DNA of 51,190 bases. Origin: Gordonia otitidis NBRC 100426 (lineage in GTDB: Bacteria > Actinomycetota > Actinomycetes > Mycobacteriales > Mycobacteriaceae). The position numbers and the translations under genes are program-made. Shown here one piece after another: positions 1 to 8,657 of the stretch. The notes beneath the pieces are model-generated. The model ran no database searches. It saw only the letters and a list, made by a program, of their open reading frames with translations, and was not told where the DNA came from. Where the stretch lies: positions 1 to 51,190 of the forward strand of contig NZ_BAFB01000114.1 of assembly GCF_000248075.1 (NCBI RefSeq), given 5' to 3'. Each line of letters starts with the position of its first letter. Positions within the stretch are counted from its first letter, which is position 1.

Positions 1-219
1 CACTTTTCCCGACGCGATGTCCAACGCCGCGTACAGGCTGGAGGTGCCGTTGCGCACGTAGTCGTGGCTGGCCCGTTGCGGGGTGCCCGGGAGCATGGGA
101 AAGATCGGCTGGGTGCGATCGAGAGCTTGGATCTGGGTCTTCTCGTCAAGTGCTCGCGGACCCCGGGTTGCCATTCCCCAGTCTATCAACCGAATGACAA
201 TTAATGACTCAGGACACTA
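1..219 (-). mobile_element. IS630-family insertion sequence remnant (transposase DDE-domain fragment, runs off the left edge)
   Basis: Reading the reverse strand, an open frame runs from about 213 to the left edge; from ATG at 174 it gives 58 residues that include DEKTQIQALDRTQP and SHDYVRNGTSSLYAAL, the hallmark start of the IS630 DDE endonuclease domain (the D of DEK is normally the first catalytic Asp). The usual ~150-residue helix-turn-helix N-terminal half is missing: the catalytic domain follows almost directly after a sequence that looks like an IS terminus (AGGACACTAG at 211-220, with TA at the edge). I infer an internally deleted or decayed element. The rest lies outside the window, so the far end cannot be judged. 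Confidence 0.7.
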
Positions 220-320
220 GCGCCGACCGGGCGCTCTCTGGCGTCGACCGTGCGCTGAAAACCGCCGACTGTGCGCTGCCTGGCGTCGACTGTGCGCTCG
301 TGCGCCGGCTGTGCGCTGCT
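220..320. repeat. Five degenerate ~20-bp tandem repeats
   Basis: Units start at about 220, 241, 261, 283 and 302, and share the pattern (G/A)CGYCGACNGTGCGCT followed by 3-5 variable bases. They lie between the IS remnant and the PHP gene and are not obviously coding. They could be a decayed array, an IS-associated subterminal repeat, or part of the upstream region of the PHP gene. Confidence 0.6.
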
Positions 321-346
321 GCGGAACGCGCGGGTTAGTGTGAGGG

Positions 347-1408
347 ATGCGCTCGCTGATCCCGCTCACCGCGCCGGTGACGCCCGTAGATGCGCTCACG
401 CGGATCGCGTGGCTACTCGAGCGGGACAGACAGAGCACCTATCGTGTCGAGGCCTTTCGTCGGGCAGCAGCGACGGTCGCCGAAGTCGGGGATGACGAGA
501 TCCGACGACGCGCGCAGGCGGGATCGCTGACTGCGCTGGCAGGCATCGGTACGACCACGGCGGCGGTGATCGACGCCGCCGCGTCCGGCGCGTTGCCGGA
601 CTACCTCGATCGTCTGCAGACTGCAGCGGAGCCCTTGATCGGCTCCGACGATCCGCTCTACGCCGCGGTGTGCGGCGATCTCCATGCGCACACGACGTGG
701 AGTGACGGTGGTGCATCCATCGACGAGATGGCCTCGGCTGCACAGGCTCTCGGTCAGGACTGGCTGGCGATCACCGACCACTCGCCCCGTCTCACCGTCG
801 CAAACGGACTCTCGGCGGAGCGGCTCGATGCGCAACTCGATGTGATCGACGAGTTCAACGCTCGCGGCGATGCCGACATCACACTGCTGACCGGGATCGA
901 GGTCGACATCCTCGACGACGGCTCACTCGACCAATCTAAGGACATGCTCGACCGCCTCGACGTCGTGACGGCGTCGGTGCATTCGAAGCTCAGAATGGAC
1001 GCCGGCCCGATGACACGTCGGATGGTGGCCGCCGTCGAGCATCCGAGGGTGCGCGTCCTCGGGCACTGCACCGGACGGCTGATCACCGGAGGACGCGGTA
1101 AGCGACCACAGTCGACATTCGATGCGCATGAGGTGTTTTCCGCCTGCCGTGACACCGGAACCGCGGTCGAGATCAATTCACGTCCCGAACGTGCCGACCC
1201 GCCCGACGACCTGCTCGCACTGGCAAGGGATCTCGGCTGTCTGTTCGCCATCGACTCCGACGCTCATGCGCCGGGCCAACTCGGGTTCAAGGCCTTGGGC
1301 GCACACCGCGCCGAGGCAATGGAGATCGATCAGGACAGAATAGTGACCACGTGGCCATTGCCTCGGCTACGAGAGTGGCTCGCCGACCCTCACACAGCCT
1401 CGTCGTGA
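347..1408 (+). CDS. PHP-domain phosphoesterase with N-terminal PolX-like helix-hairpin-helix region
   Basis: The 353-residue protein has an N-terminal region resembling the Pol beta/PolX helical domain (LTALAGIGTTTAAVID at 61-76 is a helix-hairpin-helix). A PHP metal-dependent phosphoesterase domain runs from about 110 to 340. Visible PHP metal motifs are GDLHAHTTWSDGG (110-122), ITDHS, GIEVDI, ASVHS, LGHCTGR and IDSDAH. It looks like the PHP half of bacterial PolX without the polymerase palm, a layout seen in many actinobacteria. Substrate unknown: DNA 3' ends or a histidinol-phosphate-like phosphomonoester are possible. The ATG at 347 has GAGGG almost abutting it, so the true start could be slightly downstream. 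Its 3' end overlaps the convergent MFS gene by 19 bp. Confidence 0.85.
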   Translation: MRSLIPLTAPVTPVDALTRIAWLLERDRQSTYRVEAFRRAAATVAEVGDDEIRRRAQAGSLTALAGIGTTTAAVIDAAASGALPDYLDRLQTAAEPLIGSDDPLYAAVCGDLHAHTTWSDGGASIDEMASAAQALGQDWLAITDHSPRLTVANGLSAERLDAQLDVIDEFNARGDADITLLTGIEVDILDDGSLDQSKDMLDRLDVVTASVHSKLRMDAGPMTRRMVAAVEHPRVRVLGHCTGRLITGGRGKRPQSTFDAHEVFSACRDTGTAVEINSRPERADPPDDLLALARDLGCLFAIDSDAHAPGQLGFKALGAHRAEAMEIDQDRIVTTWPLPRLREWLADPHTASS

Positions 1409-2733
1409 ATGCGGCCACGCGCTCGCCCGGCTGCCACGAACGCTGCAACGGAAATCGCTGCGCAACAAGCCATCACGATGGCCAGCGGTCCCGCGGTGTC
1501 GGAACCCCGGATACTCACCAGAGGTGACACCAGGGCGCCGAGCCCAAACTGCAGAGCACCCAGCACCGCCGACGCCGCACCGGCAGCTGACCCCACATGG
1601 CTCATCGCCAGGCCGGTGGCGGTGCCGAACACCAGTCCGAGGCTGCTCACGCACACGAACAGGGGCACCGCGAGCCATCCGGTGGGTGCGCCGGTGGCGA
1701 CCAGGACACCGAAAGTGGCCGTCGCCAGGCACATCACGATCAACCCGGTGGCAACGATCCCGCGCAGCGAGCGAGTCGACGACAGTCTGGCGGCGAGTCC
1801 GCTGACCGCCATCAGCCCGAGTGCGTTGATTCCGAACATCAGCCCGTACACGCCGGAGCTGAGGCCCATCATGTCCTGATAGACGAATGGCGACGCCGAG
1901 ATGTAGGACATCATGACGGCGAAGGCGAACGCGAATGCGGCGCTGTACCCGAGGAATCCGACGTCGAGTAACTCCGAGAAGCCGTTGCGCGGAGAGGAGT
2001 TCCGCGCGCCGTGTCGTCTCGAGCGCGGCAGGGTCTCGCGGATCACCGTCAGTGCCGACACCAGCATCAGCACCGAGATCGCCAACACCACACCGAGCAC
2101 ACCACGCCATCCGAGCGGCGACACCAGAAGGCCGCCGAGGAGAGGGGCCACCACCGGCGCGACGCCGCCGACGATCATCATCAGACTGAACGCCCGCGCA
2201 GCCTGACGACCCTCCGAGAGGTCGGAGATGATCGCGCGGCCGATCACCATTCCCGCCGCACCGCCGAGGCCCTGCGCGAACCGTGCCGCGACGAGCACGC
2301 CGATCGACGGTGCGAGAACGGCGACGATACCGGCGGCCACGCACAACGTGGCGCCCGCGATCAACGGCCCGCGTCGCCCGAATCGATCCGACATCGGCCC
2401 GAAGACGAGCTGCCCGAGCGTGATGCCGATCAGGAACGCTGTCAGTGAGAGCTGAACGGCCGTCGCCGACGTCTGCAGCTCTACGGTCATCTGCGGGAAA
2501 GCGGGCAGATATAGGTCCGTGGCGAAGGGCGCCACCGCCGACAGCAACGCGAGCACCACGAGAAGTAGTCCGCCGACGCCGGGCTTGTCCGCGGATGCGG
2601 ATGCGGAAGGAAGCCCAGACCGTGGCTTCTGGACGCTGGGGGTCTGCGCGACAGGCGGGGACGTCTGCGCACCGCGGTGGTCGGTCGGCTGCGTGTCTCC
2701 GTCGGCTCGAGGGGAGGACGACATACTGGTCAT
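1390..2733 (-). CDS. MFS drug exporter, Bcr/CflA type
   Basis: A 447-residue major facilitator superfamily protein with about 12 hydrophobic segments, expected in the cytoplasmic membrane as a proton-coupled exporter. The first transmembrane segment is followed by APFATDLYLPAFPQM, characteristic of the Bcr/CflA multidrug subfamily, and by the MFS motif A GPMSDRFGRRGPL. A ~45-residue Ser/Pro/Gln-rich cytoplasmic tail precedes TM1, so the start is uncertain: ATG at 2733 or ATG at 2724 are both possible. The gene is divergent from cynS. Substrate cannot be inferred from sequence. Confidence 0.88.
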   Translation of the reverse strand: MTSMSSSPRADGDTQPTDHRGAQTSPPVAQTPSVQKPRSGLPSASASADKPGVGGLLLVVLALLSAVAPFATDLYLPAFPQMTVELQTSATAVQLSLTAFLIGITLGQLVFGPMSDRFGRRGPLIAGATLCVAAGIVAVLAPSIGVLVAARFAQGLGGAAGMVIGRAIISDLSEGRQAARAFSLMMIVGGVAPVVAPLLGGLLVSPLGWRGVLGVVLAISVLMLVSALTVIRETLPRSRRHGARNSSPRNGFSELLDVGFLGYSAAFAFAFAVMMSYISASPFVYQDMMGLSSGVYGLMFGINALGLMAVSGLAARLSSTRSLRGIVATGLIVMCLATATFGVLVATGAPTGWLAVPLFVCVSSLGLVFGTATGLAMSHVGSAAGAASAVLGALQFGLGALVSPLVSIRGSDTAGPLAIVMACCAAISVAAFVAAGRARGRIHDEAV

Positions 2734-2870
2734 CGAATCATGTGGTGCGCGCAGAGCACGCGGTGCCCTGAGCGTTTTCGTCTCCCGAGTGGCGCACACG
2801 CGATGTCCGAGCGAGTGTGGACTCGACGCAGATTCGAGAGCCGATGTCGACGAGACCTAGGGAGCCACTG

Positions 2871-3323
2871 GTGAACGCACCGATCATGTCCAAGTCCGAT
2901 GCCGCCGAACTGATCGTCGCCGCGCGCATCCGCGCAGGTCTGACGTGGGCCGAGATCGCAGACCGTATCGAGGCGCCGCTGGTGTGGACGGTCGCAGCGC
3001 TGTTGGGGAAGCATCCGGTCCCCGCAGAGAAGGCCGAGATCGTCTGCGAACTGCTCGGGCTCGGCGAAGGCGTCGCCGAGAGTCTGCGCCTGCAGCCTTC
3101 CCGTACCCGCGACGACGAACTGTCCACCGATCCCACGATCTACCGGTTCTACGAGGCACTCGCGGTCTACGGCCCGGCTCTCAAAGAGCTCATCCACGAG
3201 GAGTTCGGCGACGGGATCATGAGCGCGATCAACTTCAAGGTCGACATCGCCAGGCGACCCGACCCCGACGGCGATCGCGTGGTGGTCACCTTCGACGGGA
3301 AGTTCTTGGACTACCGGTGGTGA
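2871..3323 (+). CDS. cynS: Cyanate hydratase (cyanase)
   Basis: Cyanase converts cyanate and bicarbonate to ammonia and CO2 in the cytoplasm. The 150-residue product has the N-terminal helical DNA-binding-like fold (LTWAEIADRIE) and the catalytic C-terminal domain. In the highly conserved segment TDPTIYRFYEALAVYGPALK the Arg and Glu of YRFYE, and the Ser of GIMSAINFKVD, correspond to the known catalytic Arg/Glu/Ser triad. I prefer GTG at 2871, preceded by AGGGAG at 2859-2864; upstream in-frame ATGs (2817, 2844) lack a good ribosome site. Length is close to the E. coli enzyme (156). No CynR-type regulator or carbonic anhydrase is adjacent; it stands alone, divergent from the MFS exporter. Confidence 0.93.
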   Translation: MNAPIMSKSDAAELIVAARIRAGLTWAEIADRIEAPLVWTVAALLGKHPVPAEKAEIVCELLGLGEGVAESLRLQPSRTRDDELSTDPTIYRFYEALAVYGPALKELIHEEFGDGIMSAINFKVDIARRPDPDGDRVVVTFDGKFLDYRW

Positions 3324-3376
3324 CCGGCACCCGGTGCGCCGGATCGGCCCCAACGCGCGTGATCGAACCCGAGAGC

Positions 3377-3421
3377 TCGATCAAACCGCTCGATCAAGCC
3401 GCTTGATCAAGCCGCTCGAAT
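3377..3421 (+). repeat. 13-bp tandem repeat (3 copies) containing a hairpin
   Basis: TCGATCAAACCGC (3377-3389), TCGATCAAGCCGC (3390-3402) and TTGATCAAGCCGC (3403-3415) run head to tail, followed by a partial unit TCGAATAA. Within the array GATCAAG (3392-3398) and CTTGATC (3402-3408) form a perfect 7-bp stem with a CCG loop. It sits 54 bp past the cynS stop, so it may serve as its terminator. Confidence 0.7.
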
Positions 3422-3539
3422 AAATACTGTGAGGACTCGATCACATCGGCTGCAGACGCGTCGCCGGTAGCATTTCGTCGGGTTTGTCCGACGGTGGAAG
3501 CGGTGTGGCAATGCGTGTTCTGAGGGATGGTGCGAGGTC

Positions 3540-4199
3540 ATGGGCGGTGTGATCAGCGGAGTTCGGCGCCAGGCCGCGCGCGGGGCGGGACTGGTGGCGA
3601 GCTACCTGCGCCCCTATTCGTCGGCTCACGGCGTCGACGACTGTGAGGACGAGTACCGCCACGGCGAATGGGACTACCTCGCCAACGAGCAGGAGACCCC
3701 GCGATTCCACGTGGTCGCCGGCTACTGCCTACGGACCACGTCCGCACCGCGTGTGCTCGAGCTCGGCTGCGGCGAGGGCTTGTTGGCGCAGCGCCTGTCG
3801 CCCGCGCACTACGCCCGCTTCGTAGGGGTCGACGCCGCGCCGAGCGCCGTCGAACGCGCGGCGGCCCGCAGCCTGGAGCGTGCGACCTTCGTGAGCGCCG
3901 ACGCCACCACGTTCGATCCCGGTGACCTCGATCCGGGTGCCGCTGACCCCGCTTTCGACGCGATCGTGTTCTCCGAGATGCTCTACTACCTGCCCGACCC
4001 GCTGGGCACCGTGCGCCGCTACGAGCAACAGTGGTTGGCGCCGGGCGGCGAGCTCGTCGTTTCCCACTTCAAGTCGATCGATCTGCCCCAGGCACGGCAG
4101 GTCTGGAAGCTTCTGCACTCCGCCTACGACACCCGCCTGCGCACCACGCTCAGTACGGGCAACCTGACCTGGACGATCGAGGCGTTGGCGCCGCGCTGA
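3540..4199 (+). CDS. SAM-dependent class I methyltransferase
   Basis: The 219-residue protein has a typical Rossmann methyltransferase core: motif I RVLELGCGEG at 71-80, acidic GVDAAPSAVERA (motif II), SADATTF (motif III) and FDAIVFSEMLYYLPDP (motif IV), followed by LAPGGELVVSH. The pattern resembles the NodS-like/class I small-molecule methyltransferases, but the acceptor cannot be read from sequence. It stands alone between cynS and a small unknown gene. ATG at 3540 is the first in-frame start and gives a usual family length. Confidence 0.8.
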   Translation: MGGVISGVRRQAARGAGLVASYLRPYSSAHGVDDCEDEYRHGEWDYLANEQETPRFHVVAGYCLRTTSAPRVLELGCGEGLLAQRLSPAHYARFVGVDAAPSAVERAAARSLERATFVSADATTFDPGDLDPGAADPAFDAIVFSEMLYYLPDPLGTVRRYEQQWLAPGGELVVSHFKSIDLPQARQVWKLLHSAYDTRLRTTLSTGNLTWTIEALAPR

Positions 4200-4294
4200 A
4201 CCGGTCTGCGCTCGGGTTGGTGGCGAAGAAGCGGTCGCGTCGCCACACTGGAGTTCAGTCCGGTATCCACCGGACACTCGCAGGGAGGTAGACG

Positions 4295-4735
4295 ATGGCA
4301 GGCAACAATCCATTCGGCATGGACCCGGAGGATTTCGATCGGTTCGCACGCGAGGCCGGGGACGGTCTGCGCGACATGGTCGGGAAATTCCTCGGTTCTC
4401 CCACCGGCGGTGTTGCATGGTCGTCGGTATTCGAGCAGACCGGTCGCCGCGCCGCTCCCGAGCCGGAGACCACCGGTGACACCGGTTCGGGTGTCTGGGC
4501 GGTGTTCGTCACCGATTCCGACGGCGGCGCCCGGGTGGAGCAGGTGTTCGCGACCGAACTCGACGCACTTCGTGCCAATCAACGCAACACCGATCCCGCC
4601 CGCCGGGTCCGCTTCCTGCCCTACGGCATCGCGGTCAGCGCACTCGACGTCGAAATGCCCACCCGCGACGGACACGGCACCGGCGAGGTCACCGACGGGT
4701 CCGACGGCGACAGCACCGGTGGCCCCACGCTGTAA
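4295..4735 (+). CDS. Hypothetical acidic protein
   Basis: A 146-residue protein without recognised domains, preceded by a strong ribosome site (AGGGAGG, 4283-4289). It is rich in Asp, Gly and Thr. The N-terminus has NPFGMDPEDFDRFAREA, a predicted amphipathic helix. The middle contains a short beta-rich segment (VWAVFVTDSDGGARVEQVF), and the tail is low-complexity (GTGEVTDGSDGDSTGGP). No signal peptide or membrane segment is seen. It ends 15 bp before the convergent ABC ATPase gene. Probably a lineage-specific cytoplasmic protein; function unknown. Confidence 0.7.
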   Translation: MAGNNPFGMDPEDFDRFAREAGDGLRDMVGKFLGSPTGGVAWSSVFEQTGRRAAPEPETTGDTGSGVWAVFVTDSDGGARVEQVFATELDALRANQRNTDPARRVRFLPYGIAVSALDVEMPTRDGHGTGEVTDGSDGDSTGGPTL

Positions 4736-4750
4736 CGGGCACCCGCCGTG

Positions 4751-5584
4751 TCAGGCGACTTTCGCTGCACCCGCGCCCACGCGCTGCTGCGCCGCAATCT
4801 CGTCGTCGGAAAGTGCGCGCAGCCGGCCGTCGACCATTTCGTAGACCGCATCCATCCGGTGTAGGTGGGTCGGATCGTGGGTGACCAGCACGGTCGCGGC
4901 GTTCTGTGTGCGTGACATCCTGATCAGCAGGTCGATGATCTCGCTGCCGCGGTGCTGATCGAGCGCACTCGTCGGTTCGTCGACGAGTAGCAGAGCCGGA
5001 TCGTTCATCAGGCTGCGTGCGATGTTCACCCGCTGCCGTTGCCCACCCGAGAGCTGACCTGGCAGTTTGTGCATGTGCTCGGCAAGTCCCACCTCGGTGA
5101 GTAGAGCGCGGGCGTGATCGCGCACCCTGCGGCGTCGCTGCCTGCTCAGGACGAGGTGTTGTCCGAGATGCGCGGTCACCTCGAGCTGTTCGAGTGCCGT
5201 CAGCGAGCCGACGAGATTCGACTGTTGGAAGACGAATCCGAGATGGTCGCGGCGCACCCGCGCCGACTGCTTTCGCGACAGCGCGCTCAGTTCGACGACG
5301 TCACCGGGCACGCCGCCCGACTCGAGGTCGCTGCCACTCTCAGCAGCCGGCACTGTCGCGATCGAGACGCGTCCGGAGTCGGGTCGGATGAGGCCGCCCG
5401 CGACCGCGAGCAAGCTCGATTTACCCGAGCCCGACGGACCTCTGACCGCGACGATCTTGCCGGGTGCCACGGCCAACTCGACGTCGTCGAGTGCTGTCAC
5501 CCGTCCCGCGCCGTCGGGGAAGGTCAGCGTCACCGCCGACATGTCAAGAGCGGGAATTGTTCTCGGTGAAGTGGTCATGGTCAT
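4751..5584 (-). CDS. ABC transporter ATP-binding protein (LolD/MacB type)
   Basis: The 277-residue ATPase has Walker A GPSGSGKSS (49-57), Q-loop VFQQSN, signature LSGGQRQRVNIARSL, Walker B LLLVDEPTSALD and the H-loop VTHD. A ~25-residue acidic insertion separates Walker A from the Q-loop. The family pairs with FtsX-like permeases in mechanotransmission or lipid/peptide export rather than import. The start ATG (5584) overlaps the permease stop as ATGA, so the two are translated together. The pair is divergent from a histidine kinase/response regulator operon, an arrangement typical of envelope-stress or peptide-resistance modules. Confidence 0.9.
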   Translation of the reverse strand: MTMTTSPRTIPALDMSAVTLTFPDGAGRVTALDDVELAVAPGKIVAVRGPSGSGKSSLLAVAGGLIRPDSGRVSIATVPAAESGSDLESGGVPGDVVELSALSRKQSARVRRDHLGFVFQQSNLVGSLTALEQLEVTAHLGQHLVLSRQRRRRVRDHARALLTEVGLAEHMHKLPGQLSGGQRQRVNIARSLMNDPALLLVDEPTSALDQHRGSEIIDLLIRMSRTQNAATVLVTHDPTHLHRMDAVYEMVDGRLRALSDDEIAAQQRVGAGAAKVA

Positions 5585-6621
5585 CGTGCGCCTCCCAGCG
5601 CGGTGAGTGGATCGGTGGTGACGAGGAATCGGAGTGCCAACGCTGCGCCGACGAGGCCGAGCGCGATGATCGCGACGGCGGGCACGAGCGTGGTGGACGC
5701 GGTCAGCACGAACGGGATTCCGCCGAGGAGACCGCCGACCAGTGCTGTGATCGCGGTTCCGAGCGCGGCGCCGACGACGAGCACCACCGCGGCCTGGCCC
5801 AGGGCGTCGCGCACGAGCGAGCCTGTCGACGCGCCCAGTGCCTTGAGCACCGCGATGTCGGGGACGCGCTGCACGGTCCACACGGTGAAGAACGCGCCGA
5901 TCACCAACGCCGAGATCACGAACAGCAGAACGGTCATCAGGGTCAGTGAGCTGTTCTCGGCCTTGTAGGAGGCCAGCGCCGATAGCGCATCAGCGGAACT
6001 CGTGACGGTCGTCTGGGTCTTCTTCGCCACCGTCGACGTCCCACCTGTCCCCGTCGAGGTGAAGGTCGCGACGGTCGCAGCGCCGGAGTGCGGCGAGAGC
6101 GCCTGCCAGTCACCGAGCGAGAGATAGACGACAGGGCTGTGGGCGTACCAGTCGTCGCCGACCACTCGCGTGACGGTGAAGCGTTGACCGCCGAGTTCGA
6201 CGATCGTGCCCGCACCCGCGTGCAGGTCGTCGGCGACCGGGGCGCTCAGTTCGACGTGACCCCGGGCCGGAGCGTCGCGGTCGGTGCCGATGAGTGCCAC
6301 CGGAAGGGGCGAATCGGGCTGCGTGGACGTCGAGATCCACGAGCGGGAGATCCCCACGGCGACGGTGCTCGGCTGTGCGGATCGCCACGTGTCGAGTTGT
6401 GCTGCGGTGAGCGATGATTCGTCGAACGAGGGGGATGTGCCGGTGTCGGCGAACACCACAGACGAGCCGGGGAGGGCCTGCACTGCGGAGACGTTCTGAT
6501 GTTTGAGGCCCGCTGTCAACCCGCTGAGGAAGGTGACGAGCACCGCCACGAGCACGACGACGAGCGCGATGAGCGCGAATCGTCCACGAGCGCGACGCAG
6601 ATCGCGAAGCGCGACATACAT
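5581..6621 (-). CDS. FtsX-family ABC transporter permease
   Basis: A 346-residue membrane protein. The first membrane segment (residues ~15-37, FALIALVVVLVAVLVTFLSGL) is followed by a large extracytoplasmic domain and then three C-terminal membrane segments, the FtsX/MacB topology. The motif VQRVPDIAVLKALGAS is the conserved FtsX cytoplasmic loop. The ATG at 6621 is preceded by AAAGGA and gives an N-terminus (YVALRDLRRARGRFAL) typical of the family; an upstream in-frame ATG at 6693 would add an unlikely leader. Encoded upstream of and overlapping its ATPase. Confidence 0.9.
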   Translation of the reverse strand: MYVALRDLRRARGRFALIALVVVLVAVLVTFLSGLTAGLKHQNVSAVQALPGSSVVFADTGTSPSFDESSLTAAQLDTWRSAQPSTVAVGISRSWISTSTQPDSPLPVALIGTDRDAPARGHVELSAPVADDLHAGAGTIVELGGQRFTVTRVVGDDWYAHSPVVYLSLGDWQALSPHSGAATVATFTSTGTGGTSTVAKKTQTTVTSSADALSALASYKAENSSLTLMTVLLFVISALVIGAFFTVWTVQRVPDIAVLKALGASTGSLVRDALGQAAVVLVVGAALGTAITALVGGLLGGIPFVLTASTTLVPAVAIIALGLVGAALALRFLVTTDPLTALGGAR

Positions 6622-6817
6622 CGGGAGTCCTTTCTGCTGCGTCGACCGTGGAGAACCATCGAACGCAGATGTCGATATCGGATATGTCTCCATGCTCGGC
6701 CCCGAGCCCCTACGCGCGCGTCGCCCATGAGGGTGCCGTGTTCTCCACCCTTCTTGCGCCGCGATCTCGCACTTTCGATGGATGCGTGCGGCATGTCCGG
6801 GGTTATCGTTGGGTCAC
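6622..6817. promoter_or_regulatory. Divergent control region between ABC pair and two-component pair
   Basis: This 196-bp region must hold the promoters for both directions. Visible elements are the inverted repeat GCTCGG-CC-CCGAGC (6694-6707) and the short palindrome CGATATCG at about 6673-6680 followed by a second GATAT. Either could be the response-regulator site. No exact promoter boxes are claimed. Confidence 0.35.
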
Positions 6818-8020
6818 ATGCACACGTCCCCGCTCACCCCCGTCGTCGCAGGACTGCGCTGGGGTCTGCACCTGCTCGCCGTCGCGTTGACCGCGGTGGT
6901 GATGGCGCGCGCACTGATCGCGTCCCCCGCCGACATCGCCGCGGCGGTGGTTGCTGCGGTGTGGCTCGCGGTCTACTTCGCCGGCGGGCTCGCACTCGGC
7001 GATCGGCGCCGTGCCCTGGCGTGGTTGACGGTCCTGACCACGGTGTGGCTAGTGGAGTTGGCCCTGACACCCGAGGCGACCTACCTGGTGTTCGTCCTGT
7101 TCTTCCTCTATCTGCATCTGCTCGGCAGGCGCCGCGGATCAGTGGCTGTGGTGCTCGCGACGGCTGTCGCGGTGATCGGGTACGCGGCGCACAGCGGGTG
7201 GTCGGCAGCGGCGGTGATCGGGCCGGTTCTGGGTGCCGGGGTGGCCGTGGTGATCTCGGCGGGCTATGCGCAACTGTTCGCCGAAGCCGCGCAGCGCGAA
7301 CGTCTCATCGACGAATTGGTCACGGCACGGGCCGATCTCGAGGAACAGCAACAGGCGGTGGGGCGGGCAGCCGAACGAGAACGTCTCGCGGCCGAGATCC
7401 ATGACACCGTGGCGCAGAGTCTGTCGAGTATCCAGCTGCTGCTGCATGCGGCCGAGCAGGCGACGGGTGAGCGAGCGCAGGTATCGATCGCGTTGGCGCG
7501 CACCGCAGCTGCCAACGCTCTCACAGAGACCCGACGCCTCATCGCCGAACTGTCACCGGCGCCGTTGGACGGGTCCTCACTCGCTGACGCGCTGCGGCGG
7601 GTGGCGGCGGACGCGGCCGGTCACGGAATCGACACCAGCGTGGTGATCGAGGGCGACGTCGAACACCTGGCCATGCCGACCGAGGCCGCACTGGTCCGTA
7701 TCGCACAGGGCGCGGTGTCGAACGTGGTGCGTCACTCGCAGGCTACGGCGTTGCATCTGACCCTGACCTACACCGACGACGACGTACACCTCGACATCGT
7801 GGACGATGGAACGGGTTTCGCCCCCGACACGTCGGAAGGGTACGGGCTCACCACGATTCGACGGCGTGTCGCCGACCTCGGGGGTATCGCCGACGTCTCG
7901 TCCGACGCAGGTGGTACCACCGTAGCGGTGTCGTTCCCCCTCGCTCCCGAGCCCGCCGACGAATCCCGCACCGGGGCCGCGGATGTGACAGCTGCGCACA
8001 TGAGGGAGGGGCGACGATGA
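6818..8020 (+). CDS. NarL-type sensor histidine kinase
   Basis: The 400-residue protein has an N-terminal membrane region with about five to six hydrophobic segments (residues 12-150) and very short external loops, so it is an intramembrane-sensing type. A coiled linker follows, then a HisKA_3 dimerisation domain with the phospho-acceptor His195 in ERLAAEIHDTVAQSLSS. The C-terminal HATPase domain shows the N-box (ISNVVRHSQ-like) and DIVDDGTGFAP plus GYGLTTIRRRV. ATG at 6818 is chosen over the ATG at 6782 because it starts just before the membrane region. Its stop overlaps the response regulator ATG. Confidence 0.9.
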   Translation: MHTSPLTPVVAGLRWGLHLLAVALTAVVMARALIASPADIAAAVVAAVWLAVYFAGGLALGDRRRALAWLTVLTTVWLVELALTPEATYLVFVLFFLYLHLLGRRRGSVAVVLATAVAVIGYAAHSGWSAAAVIGPVLGAGVAVVISAGYAQLFAEAAQRERLIDELVTARADLEEQQQAVGRAAERERLAAEIHDTVAQSLSSIQLLLHAAEQATGERAQVSIALARTAAANALTETRRLIAELSPAPLDGSSLADALRRVAADAAGHGIDTSVVIEGDVEHLAMPTEAALVRIAQGAVSNVVRHSQATALHLTLTYTDDDVHLDIVDDGTGFAPDTSEGYGLTTIRRRVADLGGIADVSSDAGGTTVAVSFPLAPEPADESRTGAADVTAAHMREGRR

Positions 8021-8652
8021 TCCGGTTGCTGCTCGCCGATGACCATCCCATCGTGCGCGCAGGCCTGCGGGCGCTGCTCGCGAACGTCGACGACATCGAG
8101 GTCATCGGCGAGGTAGCCACTGCAGAAGACGCCGTCGCCTGGTGCGCCGATGTCGACCGGACACCGCGACCCGACGTCGTACTGATGGATCTCCGCTTCG
8201 GGGAAGGGCTTTCGGGGGTCGAGGCAACACGCAGCATTCACGAATTGCCCCATGCGCCCCATGTCCTGGTCGTCACCAACTACGACACCGATGCCGACAT
8301 CCTCGCCGCCATCGAGGCGGGCGCGAGTGGCTATCTACTCAAGGACACCCCGCCCGCAGAGTTACTCGCGGCGGTCCGCGCTGCCGCTGCGGGGGAGAGT
8401 GCACTGTCACCGACCGTGGCCACGCGATTGTTGACCCGCGTGCGCGCGACCCCCGATTCCGTGCTCACGCCACGGGAGATCGACGTCGTCGCTCAGGTGG
8501 CGACGGGACGTAGCAACCGAGAGATCGCACGAGCGTTGCACGTCAGCGAGATGACGGTGAAGTCCCACCTCGTGCACATCTTCACCAAACTCGGTGTCGG
8601 CTCGCGTACCGCTGCCGTCGCCAAGTCGCGTCGCCAGGGACTCATCGACTGA
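8017..8652 (+). CDS. LuxR/NarL-family response regulator
   Basis: A 211-residue two-domain regulator. The receiver domain carries the acidic pocket LADDHP, phospho-acceptor Asp58 in DVVLMDLRFG, and the conserved Lys in LLKDTPP. The C-terminal LuxR helix-turn-helix (about residues 148-208) includes LTPREIDVVAQVATGRSNRE and EMTVKSHLVHIFTKLGV. The ATG overlaps the kinase stop by 4 nt. It is expected to control the divergent ABC exporter, by analogy with other kinase/regulator/ABC loci; this is inference. Confidence 0.92.
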   Translation: MIRLLLADDHPIVRAGLRALLANVDDIEVIGEVATAEDAVAWCADVDRTPRPDVVLMDLRFGEGLSGVEATRSIHELPHAPHVLVVTNYDTDADILAAIEAGASGYLLKDTPPAELLAAVRAAAAGESALSPTVATRLLTRVRATPDSVLTPREIDVVAQVATGRSNREIARALHVSEMTVKSHLVHIFTKLGVGSRTAAVAKSRRQGLID

Positions 8653-8657
8653 GGGTT

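Noticed and set aside
220..320. CRISPR array
   Set aside because: The repeats are adjacent, degenerate and without spacers of constant length, and no cas genes are nearby.
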